From: Vreelandella nigrificans
Lineage (GTDB): Bacteria > Pseudomonadota > Gammaproteobacteria > Pseudomonadales > Halomonadaceae
Assembly: GCF_002374315.1 (NCBI RefSeq)
Contig: NZ_NWUX01000019.1
Location: forward strand, 25,094-89,093
Length of the DNA stretch: 64,000 nucleotides
Direction of reading: 5' to 3'
In this document: positions 25,848 to 34,562 of the stretch, in pieces
Position numbering within the stretch: the stretch's first letter is position 1
Layout of the letters: each line of letters begins with the position of its first letter
The notes under the pieces: generated by a model
Told to the model about the DNA's origin: nothing
What the model saw: the letters and a program-made list of their open reading frames with translations, nothing else
Databases searched by the model: none
Made by a program: the position numbers and the translations under genes

Positions 25848-27616
25848 CGCATACCTTCCCAGATCAGCAATAACGCAACGACGACCGCAAATGCCATCAT
25901 TAAACCGCTACCATGATGGCGCATCCACGCCTCACTGGATAACAGGCGTGTTAACTGCCCCATTGAATGCTGCTCAACCGCTAGCGCAACACTAACGCAC
26001 GCCCCCTTCACTGCTTTACACCTCGTTCCTATCGCTTGCGCCAGCTTCACACCGTGAGCCGCCAACGGGCTATATAGCCACCATAAATCGCCCGCCGGTG
26101 GTGCCTTACCGCCTACCTTGCGAAGCCAATAAGCGACCGACACAAAGAGCAGAACACCTACCGGAAATGGCCATACAATCCCCAGCCACTCAGTCAACGG
26201 CGGCGGCACAATGCTGCCTTCTGGGAGCGGTAACCACAACGGGGTGATAAGTGCCGCTATTAACGCAACCAGCCATGCTCCCCATTGAAAAGCATTACTG
26301 CCGCCTTGCTGACGCTGCTGCCACTGTCGCCATACACACACACTGACCAGCGCAGCTGTACCTATTGCCGCCCAGGTTAGCAGCATAATTAAGTAAGTAT
26401 GATCCATCTCGTAAAGAGCATGTTTAACCCCCCACTTGCTGATCATACCCGCTGCCAGCGCACCGGTAAGCGATACCCCCGGCAGGGCAATAAGCGCAAA
26501 CAACAGTGGTTTTGGCCAACGGGGCATATGGTCACTAATGGTGGTTCCCATAAACAGCGCTCCCTTCGCCAGCGCATGGTGGGCTGCAAACAGTATCACC
26601 CCGGGAAGCAGTAGTGGCCATACAGCAGGCGCAGCCAGCCCCGTGGCCACCATGGCAGTTAACATGCCCATTTGACTAATACTAGAGTACGCGAGCACTG
26701 CTTTAGGGTGGCGTTGCCATACACCAAGAAGTGCTGCGCCAAACGCTGCTGCGATACCCGCTATTAGCATTACATTACCAAGGAGGGTTAATCCCGGTGA
26801 AAGCTCTTCTGCCCCCAGCGGCAACACATACAGCCAACCTAGCAGCCCAGCCTTAATCATAGCGCCACTAAGTACCGCACTCGCTGGGGCTGGTGCTACC
26901 GGATGAGCTAGCGGCAGCCAAACATGCAGGCCTATCACCCCAGCTTTGACGCCAAACCCAAGCCATAGCAGTAACGCCATCATGGCTCCATGATCAGCAG
27001 CGGCAATACCCTCACGCACACCCTCTAGCATAAACGTCTCTGCCGTACCTGCTGCCCATAGCAAACCACCCAGAATCAACCCTTCACCTATTACAGCTAG
27101 GATTAAATATGCCCTGGCCCCCAAACGGGCCTGCTGGCTGCCGCTATGCACGACAAGGGCATACGCCGCAAACGTCATTAGCGCGAAGCCTAAATAAAAG
27201 CTGGCAATATCTTGGGCAATAATGAGCAGAACATTACCCACAAAGGTAAGTGGCCAGAACAGCGCAAGACGCAGTAAGCGGCGCTCGGCATTCTGGTCTC
27301 CCGCCTGAGCCTTTGCCTGTTCAGCAACAAAATATCCCCGCCCATGGACGGCGGCCACACTCCATAGCAGAGCGGTAAAAGCAAGCCACGGACGACTAAT
27401 GGCATTGAGTCCCCACTCTCCCCCCAGCATCCAGGCCGCTATACTCCAGTGCGCTTCACCGCCGTAGGCCAGCAGCAGTGCAGGCCAAGAAGCGGTTAGC
27501 CACACCAGGGGAAAGTAATTGCGCCTAGCCGATGGGGTTTGATAAGCCTGCCAGACAACATTACCCGCTGCACATAGTGGCCAGAGCAACGCAGCTAGCA
27601 AAAGCAGCGTCATCAT
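25844..27616 (-). CDS. Complex-I/Mrp antiporter-like subunit, NuoL/MrpA type, TM5 Glu missing
   Basis: Membrane protein of 590 residues with about 14 helices of the proton_antipo_M fold. The TM7-TM8 signature reads VKAGVIGLHVWLPLAH, then PAPASAVLSGAMIKAGLLGW, with the key lysines at about 224 and 255. In TM5 the near-invariant glutamate is replaced: LGFALMTFAAYALVVH has Ala at about 145 where its sister protein upstream has FYEMLTLSTYPLVVH. The C-terminus ends with a further helix. I start it at the ATG at 27616, which overlaps the upstream stop as ATGA. It is shorter than MrpA and lacks the MbhD/MbhE extension, whose DUF4040 part seems to sit in the first gene of the operon. Confidence 0.85.
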   Translation of the reverse strand: MMTLLLLAALLWPLCAAGNVVWQAYQTPSARRNYFPLVWLTASWPALLLAYGGEAHWSIAAWMLGGEWGLNAISRPWLAFTALLWSVAAVHGRGYFVAEQAKAQAGDQNAERRLLRLALFWPLTFVGNVLLIIAQDIASFYLGFALMTFAAYALVVHSGSQQARLGARAYLILAVIGEGLILGGLLWAAGTAETFMLEGVREGIAAADHGAMMALLLWLGFGVKAGVIGLHVWLPLAHPVAPAPASAVLSGAMIKAGLLGWLYVLPLGAEELSPGLTLLGNVMLIAGIAAAFGAALLGVWQRHPKAVLAYSSISQMGMLTAMVATGLAAPAVWPLLLPGVILFAAHHALAKGALFMGTTISDHMPRWPKPLLFALIALPGVSLTGALAAGMISKWGVKHALYEMDHTYLIMLLTWAAIGTAALVSVCVWRQWQQRQQGGSNAFQWGAWLVALIAALITPLWLPLPEGSIVPPPLTEWLGIVWPFPVGVLLFVSVAYWLRKVGGKAPPAGDLWWLYSPLAAHGVKLAQAIGTRCKAVKGACVSVALAVEQHSMGQLTRLLSSEAWMRHHGSGLMMAFAVVVALLLIWEGMR

Positions 27617-29118
27617 GGCAGATACTCCCCAATCGCAACTCGCGTTGCCCAATCTAGCGGACTAAACGGCAACCCTGCCAGCAGCCCTGCCCCAATGCTT
27701 ACCATGGCAGTAAAAACCGCAGGCCATAACAGCCAGCCGTGAGTTTCGAGTCGCCCAAGCCGCTGCTCCTTTGGCCATTCCCCGAAGCCATGAGCAGGCC
27801 CCTGGCGGAACCATAGCCGGTGCACGATGGGTAGAAAATAAAGGGCATTTAAGGTGCTGCTCGCCACTAGTACGACCACCACCCAGTACATATCCGCCTG
27901 TATGGCACCGATACCCAGGTACCACTTAGTAATAAATCCAGCAACAGGCGGCAGTCCAATCATCCCTAGCGCCCCCACGGTAAACGCGATGCTGGTAAGC
28001 GGCATACGCTTGCCGGCGCCGTCCATTTCGTCAATCCGATGAATACCCAGCTCTTCGGCGTAATTACCCGCACAAAAAAACAGCGTTACTTTCATCAACC
28101 CCTGGTGCAACAGATGGACAAGCGCCCCGATGGTACCGAACGGGCCAAACAAACTGACCCCAAGCACGACGTAGGAGACCTGACTGATAGTGGAAAACGC
28201 CAATCGGGGCTTAAGCTCATGCTGAGCAATTGCTCTTAGCGAGCCATAGATAATGGTGATGGAAGCGGCAATAGCCAATGCTGTGGTAACGCCTAGCTCA
28301 ACGCTCAGCTCAATTCCATACAGATCATAGATAATCCGCATAATGCCAAACGCACCGGCTTTCACGACCGCAACAGCATGTAGCAGCGCACTGACGGGCG
28401 CAGGCGCCACCATCGCTCGGGGCAGCCAACCATGGAGTGGCACCATGGCAGCTTTCACAGCCAGCCCTCCCACCAGCAGCACAAAGATCAGCGTCAACAG
28501 GCCACGGTGATCATTTAAATAGGGCGCCAAGCCCCGCTCGGATGCAAATGAGTGGTCGCCGGTTAGGCTATACAGCATCACTGTGCCCAGTAGTAACACC
28601 ACCCCACCCGTCAACGTGTAGCGTAAGTAAACCCGCCCTGCCGCCAAGGCTTTGGCAGTACCTGCATGAACCACTAATGGGTAAGTGGACAGCGTCAACA
28701 TTTCGTAGAAAATCAGGAAAGTAAACAGATTGCCTGCTAACGCGATACCTAACGTACTGGCCACACACAAGCTAAAGAAGCCAAAAAAGCGCTTACGGTT
28801 AGCCGCTCCCTCCAAGTAACCAATGGCGTAAATCGTGGTGCATAGCCATAACAGTGACGATAGGCCGGCAAACATTACTCCCAACGCATCAGCTCGCAGC
28901 ACAAAGTCTATACCGCCGACAATCTGGAAACTAAAGGTATCTTGGTAGCCTTGGGAAACACGCCCGACCATTAGCGCCACAAGGATAATTTTACTGACCG
29001 CCGCTGCTAAATTGATGCCGGTCCGCAGTCGGCGTGACTCCTCTGGCAGCAGAAAAATAACCACCGCTGCCAAAATAGAGGTTGCCAGCGTTGCGAGTGG
29101 TAACCATGCCGCGTTCAT
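27613..29118 (-). CDS. Complex-I/Mrp antiporter-like subunit, MrpD/NuoN type
   Basis: Polytopic protein of 501 residues with the full proton_antipo_M signature: TM5 glutamate E139 in LIFYEMLTLSTY, TM7 lysine K222 in LAVKAAMVPLHGWLPRAMVAPAPVSALLHAVAVVKAGAF, and K253 in TM8. Intact E and K residues predict a working proton channel. It is closest in style to MrpD and bacterial antiporter subunits of hydrogenase-like complexes. The start ATG overlaps the upstream stop by four bases (ATGA). It is the third cistron of the five-gene operon. Confidence 0.88.
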   Translation of the reverse strand: MNAAWLPLATLATSILAAVVIFLLPEESRRLRTGINLAAAVSKIILVALMVGRVSQGYQDTFSFQIVGGIDFVLRADALGVMFAGLSSLLWLCTTIYAIGYLEGAANRKRFFGFFSLCVASTLGIALAGNLFTFLIFYEMLTLSTYPLVVHAGTAKALAAGRVYLRYTLTGGVVLLLGTVMLYSLTGDHSFASERGLAPYLNDHRGLLTLIFVLLVGGLAVKAAMVPLHGWLPRAMVAPAPVSALLHAVAVVKAGAFGIMRIIYDLYGIELSVELGVTTALAIAASITIIYGSLRAIAQHELKPRLAFSTISQVSYVVLGVSLFGPFGTIGALVHLLHQGLMKVTLFFCAGNYAEELGIHRIDEMDGAGKRMPLTSIAFTVGALGMIGLPPVAGFITKWYLGIGAIQADMYWVVVVLVASSTLNALYFLPIVHRLWFRQGPAHGFGEWPKEQRLGRLETHGWLLWPAVFTAMVSIGAGLLAGLPFSPLDWATRVAIGEYLP

Positions 29119-30605
29119 ACTCCCCCTCCTTGCAGCAAGGCTAAGGGCAGATGTGCCAGCAAACCAAGCGCAAACGCCGCCAGTGCAAGCGCTAGCGCCA
29201 CTAAGTCCATACTTGGTGCCAACGGCTGATAGTGGTGCCTCGGCGCCGTTTCATCAAATGAGTAGCGGAACACCCTAAATACATAGGCCGCTGTTAATAA
29301 CGTACCCATCAATAGTGCCACCACAGCAACCCACTGCTGGGTCATCACCATGGCCTGTAGAAGCAGCCACTTCGCTGTGAAGCCCGAGCTGGGCGGTAAG
29401 CCCATGAGCGTCACTGAGGCAAGACCAAAAATCAGCAATGAAAGCGGCAAACGACGGCTAGTACCTGCAAGTCCCTTCAAAGAGCTTTCCCCCGTCGCAA
29501 GAATCAAATTACCCGCTGCCATGAACATTGCGGCTTTGGCTAGCGCGTGACCTATCAGTTGCAACCAAAAGCCCTCCCAGGCCAGGGCCTTCGGCAAAGG
29601 GGGGATGTCTGGCCCTATTATCAGCGGGAAAGCCACCATCAAGTACCCCAGTTGTGCCACTGTGGACGAAGCAACTAGGGTCTTGAGAGAGTCAGACCGC
29701 CATGCCACAAGACCGCCCCAAACAATCGCCAACATGCCTAGCCAAGCAACAAAGCGAGGTGCAAATAGCGAACTGGGGAGCAAAATGTTCCACAACATAA
29801 GCAAGATAAATAGCGAAGCTTTAACCACCAATGCGGCGTGTAGCGCACTTACAGGTGTCCAGGCACTTTCATGCACCGGAGTTAACCAGCCATGCAACGG
29901 GAATAGAGCCGCTTTTAGCGCTAAGCCTGCTCCTATAAGCGCGGCAGCTATCCAAGCGACTGGGCCAGGCTCAACCACCTCGGCCAGCGCCTGTAAATTC
30001 AGTTGTCCCCAGTAACCCAGTATTAAGGCAACGCCAAGTAGATAGGCCAACGACCCTACCAACGCCAGCAATAAATAGCGCATGCCGGCCTGTAGCGCTG
30101 CAGGCTTACCCGACAGCAGTAGCATGCCTACCGCTGCCAATCCCATCAGCTCAAGGGCGGCATAGAGCGTTAACAAATCCGCCGCGAGCCAAATCAAAGA
30201 AAGTGCGCTTATCAACACGCCCATTAGCGGCCACAACCAGCGCGCCTGCTTGCCTGGGTTCGTCAACCGCAAATGCCCCGGCGTATACAGTGCAGCAGCA
30301 GCACCTACCCACTGGGTAACCAGTAACATCAGGATACTAACCCCACCCAGACGAAGTGATACTGTTACTCCCGCTACTTGCCACTGCCAGCGCAATAGCC
30401 CTGCCTGCTGGTACTCCATCAGTAACAGCACACCAGTCAGTAAAATGGGTACACAGACAAGCGCAACAGGCAGCGTCCGTCGAGGAGAGAACAGCGCTCC
30501 TAATAGGCCAAATAGAATCGGCAGTGCTAGCGTTGCAGCTAATACCCAGTGGGTTAACCAAAGCGGCTCGAAAGTGGCTTCCGTCAGACCAAACCGCCAA
30601 GTCAT
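29115..30605 (-). CDS. Complex-I/Mrp antiporter-like subunit
   Basis: Polytopic protein of 496 residues with about 14 helices. It keeps the TM5 glutamate (E152, LYAALELMGLAAVG), the TM7 lysine K231 in LALKAALFPLHGWLTPVHESAWTPVSALHAALVVKASLF, and K262 in TM8. The sequence diverges more from MrpD than its neighbour does (HESAWTPV in place of HxxAPxPV). The ATG overlaps the upstream stop as ATGA. It is the second cistron of the operon and the first of three large antiporter-like subunits. Confidence 0.86.
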   Translation of the reverse strand: MTWRFGLTEATFEPLWLTHWVLAATLALPILFGLLGALFSPRRTLPVALVCVPILLTGVLLLMEYQQAGLLRWQWQVAGVTVSLRLGGVSILMLLVTQWVGAAAALYTPGHLRLTNPGKQARWLWPLMGVLISALSLIWLAADLLTLYAALELMGLAAVGMLLLSGKPAALQAGMRYLLLALVGSLAYLLGVALILGYWGQLNLQALAEVVEPGPVAWIAAALIGAGLALKAALFPLHGWLTPVHESAWTPVSALHAALVVKASLFILLMLWNILLPSSLFAPRFVAWLGMLAIVWGGLVAWRSDSLKTLVASSTVAQLGYLMVAFPLIIGPDIPPLPKALAWEGFWLQLIGHALAKAAMFMAAGNLILATGESSLKGLAGTSRRLPLSLLIFGLASVTLMGLPPSSGFTAKWLLLQAMVMTQQWVAVVALLMGTLLTAAYVFRVFRYSFDETAPRHHYQPLAPSMDLVALALALAAFALGLLAHLPLALLQGGGV

Positions 30606-31303
30606 TGGGGCTGCTCCTTGGTCTGACTATCGAGGCTTAGGGCGTTCTTACCTTCGAGTAGAAACAGGTGTCGGATCAGTAGCGCTCCCAGTAGAGAACC
30701 CAACCATGCAATCGCCAAACCAACACTAATTAATGCTTGAGCTCCCTCCTCAGTGCCTGCCATACCAGCAAGTAACAGAAACACGCCCGAGCCAAGAATA
30801 TTAAAGGCGAGCAAACGACGCAGTAGATGGTGATGGAGCGCAAACGCCCCCATAGCCGTGGCCGCAATGACAACCGCCGCCATTACAAGAGGGTGTTCTG
30901 CAGGGGAGTAGACCATCTCGGGCATTACAAAACGGATTGCTCCCCACATCATAAAGCACCACGCCAGCGCCAACAGGGCTCGTGTAAGGCCATGGGGCCA
31001 CGAACCACGAAAGCTATCGTAATGTGGTGTGGCATTTGCTCTATGGCTACTAGCGGCGCCATTCGGACGGTAGGCCCTTAACGCATAAAAAAGGCTCGCT
31101 CCTGTTAGCAATGCGCCTAATATCAGCTCAGCTACAGCGAGCCAGGGAGCCTCCAACCACCACCATGCAAGTGTCATGAATAGCGCGAACACCACAAACA
31201 GGCAGCTAGCCCGCAACAAGTGGCGATCAAACAAGCAGGCTAACGCTGCTACACATAAGCAGAGCGCCAGCCCCCCTTCTATTAAGTTAAAAGAAGCTAT
31301 CAT
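30602..31303 (-). CDS. DUF4040/MbhD-like plus NuoK/MrpC-like fusion, first gene of the operon
   Basis: A 233-residue membrane protein with two recognisable parts. Residues 1-78 resemble the DUF4040/MbhD domain found at the end of MrpA (APWLAVAELILGALLTGASLFYALRAYR). A linker with one or two helices (about 100-150, LTRALLALAWCFMMWGAIRF) may recall MrpB. Residues about 150-222 resemble NuoK/MrpC (HHLLRRLLAFNILGSGVFLLL, then GAQALISVGLAIAWLGSLLGALLIRHL). The domain reading is by pattern only. This would supply in one chain the small subunits normally encoded separately. A 74-base gap upstream presumably holds the operon promoter. Confidence 0.7.
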   Translation of the reverse strand: MIASFNLIEGGLALCLCVAALACLFDRHLLRASCLFVVFALFMTLAWWWLEAPWLAVAELILGALLTGASLFYALRAYRPNGAASSHRANATPHYDSFRGSWPHGLTRALLALAWCFMMWGAIRFVMPEMVYSPAEHPLVMAAVVIAATAMGAFALHHHLLRRLLAFNILGSGVFLLLAGMAGTEEGAQALISVGLAIAWLGSLLGALLIRHLFLLEGKNALSLDSQTKEQPQ

Positions 31304-31377
31304 GCGCCTTCGCTATTCCTTGCATCGGCTATGGAAGTAATTACTTTGCCTACCTTTTAGATGCTTGTCGACGTGGC

Positions 31378-32043
31378 CTACGCTAACCGCTCACTCAACC
31401 AGCGGCCAATATCACCCACCTGCTGGGGGCAAAGCGCATGGGCCATCGGGTACAAGCGGTAGCTCACGCCATAGCCCATTGCTTTTAAGCTCTCGACTCC
31501 GCTGCGGCCTAAGGTTACCGGCACAATAGGGTCGAAATTACCGTGGTGAACCTCAATAGGAATATGCCGATTGGCTTCGGCAAGCGCTATGCTATCGGCA
31601 GTAGCAAAGTAGGTCGACATTGCCAACAAGCCACCTAGCGGTTGTGGGAACGATAGCGCAGCTTGGTAGGCAACGGCTCCACCCTGGGAAAAGCCAGCTA
31701 CAATAATTCTTTGACTATCAATCCCTTGGTCAAGCTGCTCTTGAATGAGCGCCTGAATCCTCTCAGCAGATTTTTTCAGTTGCTCTTCATCCACTCGACG
31801 CCCCAAATCTATCGCCAGGATGTCATACCAAGCAGAAATTACCATGCCACCATTAATGGTCACTGGTAGGCGCGGCGCATGGGGCATAATAAAGCGCACA
31901 TGAGCATCTTCAGGTAACGTCAGCGCAGGTACCAACGGCTCAAAGTCGTGTCCATCGGCACCTAAGCCATGAATAATAAACACACACGCATCGGCGGGTT
32001 GACCATTTTTCGGCTCAATAATCAGTTCGCCAGGGGCTGTCAT
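31378..32043 (-). CDS. Alpha/beta-hydrolase of the carboxylesterase/phospholipase family
   Basis: Serine hydrolase of 221 residues, the standard size of the bacterial carboxylesterase 2 family. The nucleophile lies in VAGFSQGGAVAYQAAL (GFSQG), the Asp in VHHGNFDPIVP, and the His in LYPMAHALCPQQ. The oxyanion region is FIIHGLGADGHDFEPLVPAL. No signal peptide, so cytoplasmic. The ATG follows AAGGA. Family members hydrolyse short esters or lysophospholipids; the substrate here is unknown. It lies between the SLC13 permease gene and the antiporter-like operon on the same strand. Confidence 0.92.
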   Translation of the reverse strand: MTAPGELIIEPKNGQPADACVFIIHGLGADGHDFEPLVPALTLPEDAHVRFIMPHAPRLPVTINGGMVISAWYDILAIDLGRRVDEEQLKKSAERIQALIQEQLDQGIDSQRIIVAGFSQGGAVAYQAALSFPQPLGGLLAMSTYFATADSIALAEANRHIPIEVHHGNFDPIVPVTLGRSGVESLKAMGYGVSYRLYPMAHALCPQQVGDIGRWLSERLA

Positions 32044-32116
32044 GGAGTTGATTCCTTGCTGAATTTAAAAACGCCACCCTAGCGCAAAGCAGCGTTAACA
32101 GCGAGTTATTGTCAGC

Positions 32117-33886
32117 TTAAAACGGCCAAACTAACGGAATCAGCGTCAGGGCAATCGCCCCTGTAAGTAGGTTCAAGCCAGCCCCAACGCGTAAAAAGTC
32201 ACTGATGCGATAGCCACCTGGGCCATGCACCATTAAGTTGGTTTGATAGCCAATTGGCGTAAGAAAGCTAGCCGAAGCAGCGAACATCACAGCCACTACA
32301 TAGGGCATAGGGTTAACTCCCAAGCTTTCTGCTGCCGCCATCACCACCGGAAAAATAATTACCGCAGCGGCATTATTGGTAACTAACTCAGTGAGTAACG
32401 CAACCACACAATAAGTGCCAATTAGCAGTAACAGTGGATTACCTGCGACAAGGGAAAGGACTCCTCCGGCAATTTCATCGGCAGCTCCGGAGCTCTGCAG
32501 AGCCGCGCCTACGCCAAAAGATGCAGCAATGGTCAACAGCACTTGGGTATCTAACCCACGTTTGGCAGCCCCTACTGTGCAACAGCCGGTTAGTAGCACC
32601 AGCGCAGCCCCAAGCATGGCAGCGTTTAACATACTCAATACGCCTAACGCTGCCAGCAGTACAGCACCCAATAGAATCGCCCAGGCCAGCGGAGCCTTTT
32701 CATGCACCGGACGCGCTGCGCCGTTTAGCTCACTGATTAGCAGGAAGTCTTTTGATTGACGGTGACGCTCAATAAATGGCGGACGGGCTTCCAGCAGCAG
32801 CACATCAGCAGGCTGCAAACGCACTTGCCCCAGGTTGCCTTTTACCCGCTCGCCACCTCGGCAAACGGCCAGAACAGCGGCGCCATACAGGGTTCTAAAG
32901 CGCCCATCTCGGATACGCTGGCCAATAAACTGACACTGGCTGGAAACCACCGCTTCCACCAGCCGGCGCTCGTTAAACTCTTTTTCCAAGCTGGAAGCGC
33001 CATCATGGGAAGGTATCAAACCACGAATCTGCTGCAGCTCAACGGCAGCATCTGATGTGCCCACAAATACTAGCCGATCTCCTGCTTTTAGACGCTCCCC
33101 AGGGCCTACTACGCTCACCACATTACCGGCACGCTCAATTTCTACCAGAAAAAGCTCCTGCAAATGGCGTAGCCCAGCCTCTTCCACCGTCCGGTCAACC
33201 AGCACACCAGCAGGGTCAACTTCCATTTCAATCGTGAACTCACGGGGGTTAGCAAACGCTTTTGCCATGCCCTCGCGGGAAGGCATTAGACGTGGCCCAA
33301 GCAAAATTAGGTAAGTAAGCCCAGCCACTGCAACAGGAATACCAACCCAGGCTAAATCAAACAACCCCATGGCAAGATTGGGATACCGCTCGACCAGCAA
33401 CCCATGCACCACCAAGTTAGTACTGGTACCGAATAAAGTGATAGTTCCCCCTAAAATCGACGCGAAACTCAGCGGCATCAAAAGCCGCTGCGGGGAGAGC
33501 CGTAGCCGTCGGCTCCAACTCATCACCGCAGGAATATAGGTGGCTACTACGGGAGTGTTATTGAGAAATCCACTTAAGGAAGCCACTGGCAACAGCAGTC
33601 GCACAAGTGCTCCCCGCTCCCCCCGAGGCCGACCCAGTACATAGCGAATAATCAGATCAATACCGCCAGTTTCGCGAATACTAGCCACCAGCACGTACAT
33701 AAACGCCACAGTAAACAGGCCGCTATTTGAAAAGCCGCCCAACGCCTGCTCTGGGTTGATAACTCCCAAGGTCATTAATACCACTACCGCGCCGAGCAGA
33801 ATAATATCTGGGCCAAGGCGCGATAGCGCCATCAGCGGGAAGATAGTGAGCACTACCCCAACTGCGATCCAAGCATCCAGCGACAT
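32117..33886 (-). CDS. SLC13-type permease with two central RCK_C (TrkA-C) domains
   Basis: Inner-membrane anion or organic-anion transporter of 589 residues. N-terminal helices (residues 1-200) and C-terminal helices (395-589) flank a cytoplasmic stretch with two TrkA-C/RCK_C domains (about 215-290 and 300-375, e.g. RLKAGDRLVFVGTSDAAVEL and PADVLLLEA). The paired transport motifs are FLNNTPVVATYIPAV and ELVTNNAAAVIIFPVVMA. Such proteins are often annotated as SLC13 or sulfate permeases; the RCK_C domains suggest ligand gating. The ATG follows AAGGA. It is distinct from the DASS symporter at 52.4 kb, which lacks RCK_C domains. Confidence 0.87.
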   Translation of the reverse strand: MSLDAWIAVGVVLTIFPLMALSRLGPDIILLGAVVVLMTLGVINPEQALGGFSNSGLFTVAFMYVLVASIRETGGIDLIIRYVLGRPRGERGALVRLLLPVASLSGFLNNTPVVATYIPAVMSWSRRLRLSPQRLLMPLSFASILGGTITLFGTSTNLVVHGLLVERYPNLAMGLFDLAWVGIPVAVAGLTYLILLGPRLMPSREGMAKAFANPREFTIEMEVDPAGVLVDRTVEEAGLRHLQELFLVEIERAGNVVSVVGPGERLKAGDRLVFVGTSDAAVELQQIRGLIPSHDGASSLEKEFNERRLVEAVVSSQCQFIGQRIRDGRFRTLYGAAVLAVCRGGERVKGNLGQVRLQPADVLLLEARPPFIERHRQSKDFLLISELNGAARPVHEKAPLAWAILLGAVLLAALGVLSMLNAAMLGAALVLLTGCCTVGAAKRGLDTQVLLTIAASFGVGAALQSSGAADEIAGGVLSLVAGNPLLLLIGTYCVVALLTELVTNNAAAVIIFPVVMAAAESLGVNPMPYVVAVMFAASASFLTPIGYQTNLMVHGPGGYRISDFLRVGAGLNLLTGAIALTLIPLVWPF

Positions 33887-34021
33887 AACCCTGTGTCCTT
33901 AGTAACAAGCTTTATAAAAAGCCTTAACGAAAAAGCATGGGTCATTGTGCCGCCTCTCAGATATTCTAAAAAGTTATTTTTAGAAACACACTAAGACCAA
34001 AAAAGAATATATGATTGATTA

Positions 34022-34049
34022 GTGAGGTGTGAGGTGTGAGGTGTGAGAT
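34022..34049 (+). repeat. Four tandem 7-bp repeats
   Basis: GTGAGGT is repeated at 34022-34028, 34029-34035 and 34036-34042, followed by GTGAGAT at 34043-34049. It lies in the gap between the SLC13 permease and cold-shock genes, which otherwise holds only the cold-shock terminator. Confidence 0.9.
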
Positions 34050-34083
34050 CTTGGCCAGTTTAATGGCTTAGGCAATTTGGCAA

Positions 34084-34110
34084 CAAAAAAACCCCGCACT
34101 TGGCGGGGTT
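34084..34110 (-). terminator. Terminator of the cold-shock gene
   Basis: An 8-bp stem (34090-34097 with 34103-34110, loop of 5) is followed on the minus strand by seven T residues. A second, perfect 10-bp inverted repeat (34118-34127 with 34131-34140, loop of 3) lies between it and the stop codon and may be an RNA-stabilising 3' hairpin. Confidence 0.85.
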
Positions 34111-34159
34111 TTCATCACTGTTAGCGTTATACGCTAACAGTTAACATCATCAGTTCTGA

Positions 34160-34363
34160 TTAAAGAACTTTGATGTTAGAAGCCTGAAGGCCTTTTTTAC
34201 CCTGGGTAACGTCGAAGGAAACCTTCTGGCCGTCTTGCAGAGTTTTGAAGCCGTCAGCTTGAATTTCGGAGAAGTGTGCGAACAGATCGTCGCCATTGTC
34301 GTCCGGAGAAATGAAGCCAAAACCTTTAGTGTCGTTAAACCACTTAACGGTACCAGTTGCCAT
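34160..34363 (-). CDS. Cold-shock protein of the CspA family
   Basis: A 67-residue single cold-shock domain that binds single-stranded RNA and DNA. RNP1 is KGFGFISP and RNP2 is DLFAHFS; the start reads [17 protein letters not shown]. The start at 34363 gives the exact family length, although the frame is open to 34429. It is likely an RNA chaperone; whether it is induced by cold cannot be told from sequence. The gene has a long leader and a strong terminator and stands alone. Confidence 0.95.
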   Translation of the reverse strand: MATGTVKWFNDTKGFGFISPDDNGDDLFAHFSEIQADGFKTLQDGQKVSFDVTQGKKGLQASNIKVL

Positions 34364-34533
34364 GATCGAAATCCTCAATATAGCTTGATGTAGAGCCGGG
34401 TAATACCCGAGTTGCAGTGGGTAGAACAAGAAACTTTCACCAGACTAAACGCTTGGGCGTTTCGATACTGCTGACAACGTTCGACTTGCTAACCAACTGC
34501 TTTTAGCATGCGCTTAACTTAGCCGCACGTCAA
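34364..34533 (-). promoter_or_regulatory. Leader and possible promoter of the cold-shock gene
   Basis: On the minus strand a TTGACG-like -35 (+ strand 34528-34533) stands 17 bases from CATGCT (34505-34510) or 19 from TGCTAA (34503-34508). This predicts a 5' leader of about 130 bases, as is usual for cspA-type mRNAs that use the leader as a thermosensor. No fold was computed. Confidence 0.3.
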
Positions 34534-34562
34534 CACTATGATAGAAAAAAATGACAATGCAA

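Noticed and set aside
24813..31303. Reading the operon as NADH dehydrogenase (complex I) or as a complete Mrp antiporter
   Set aside because: There are no peripheral Nuo subunits and no MrpE, MrpF or MrpG. The domain set fits neither complex, so a neutral name was kept.
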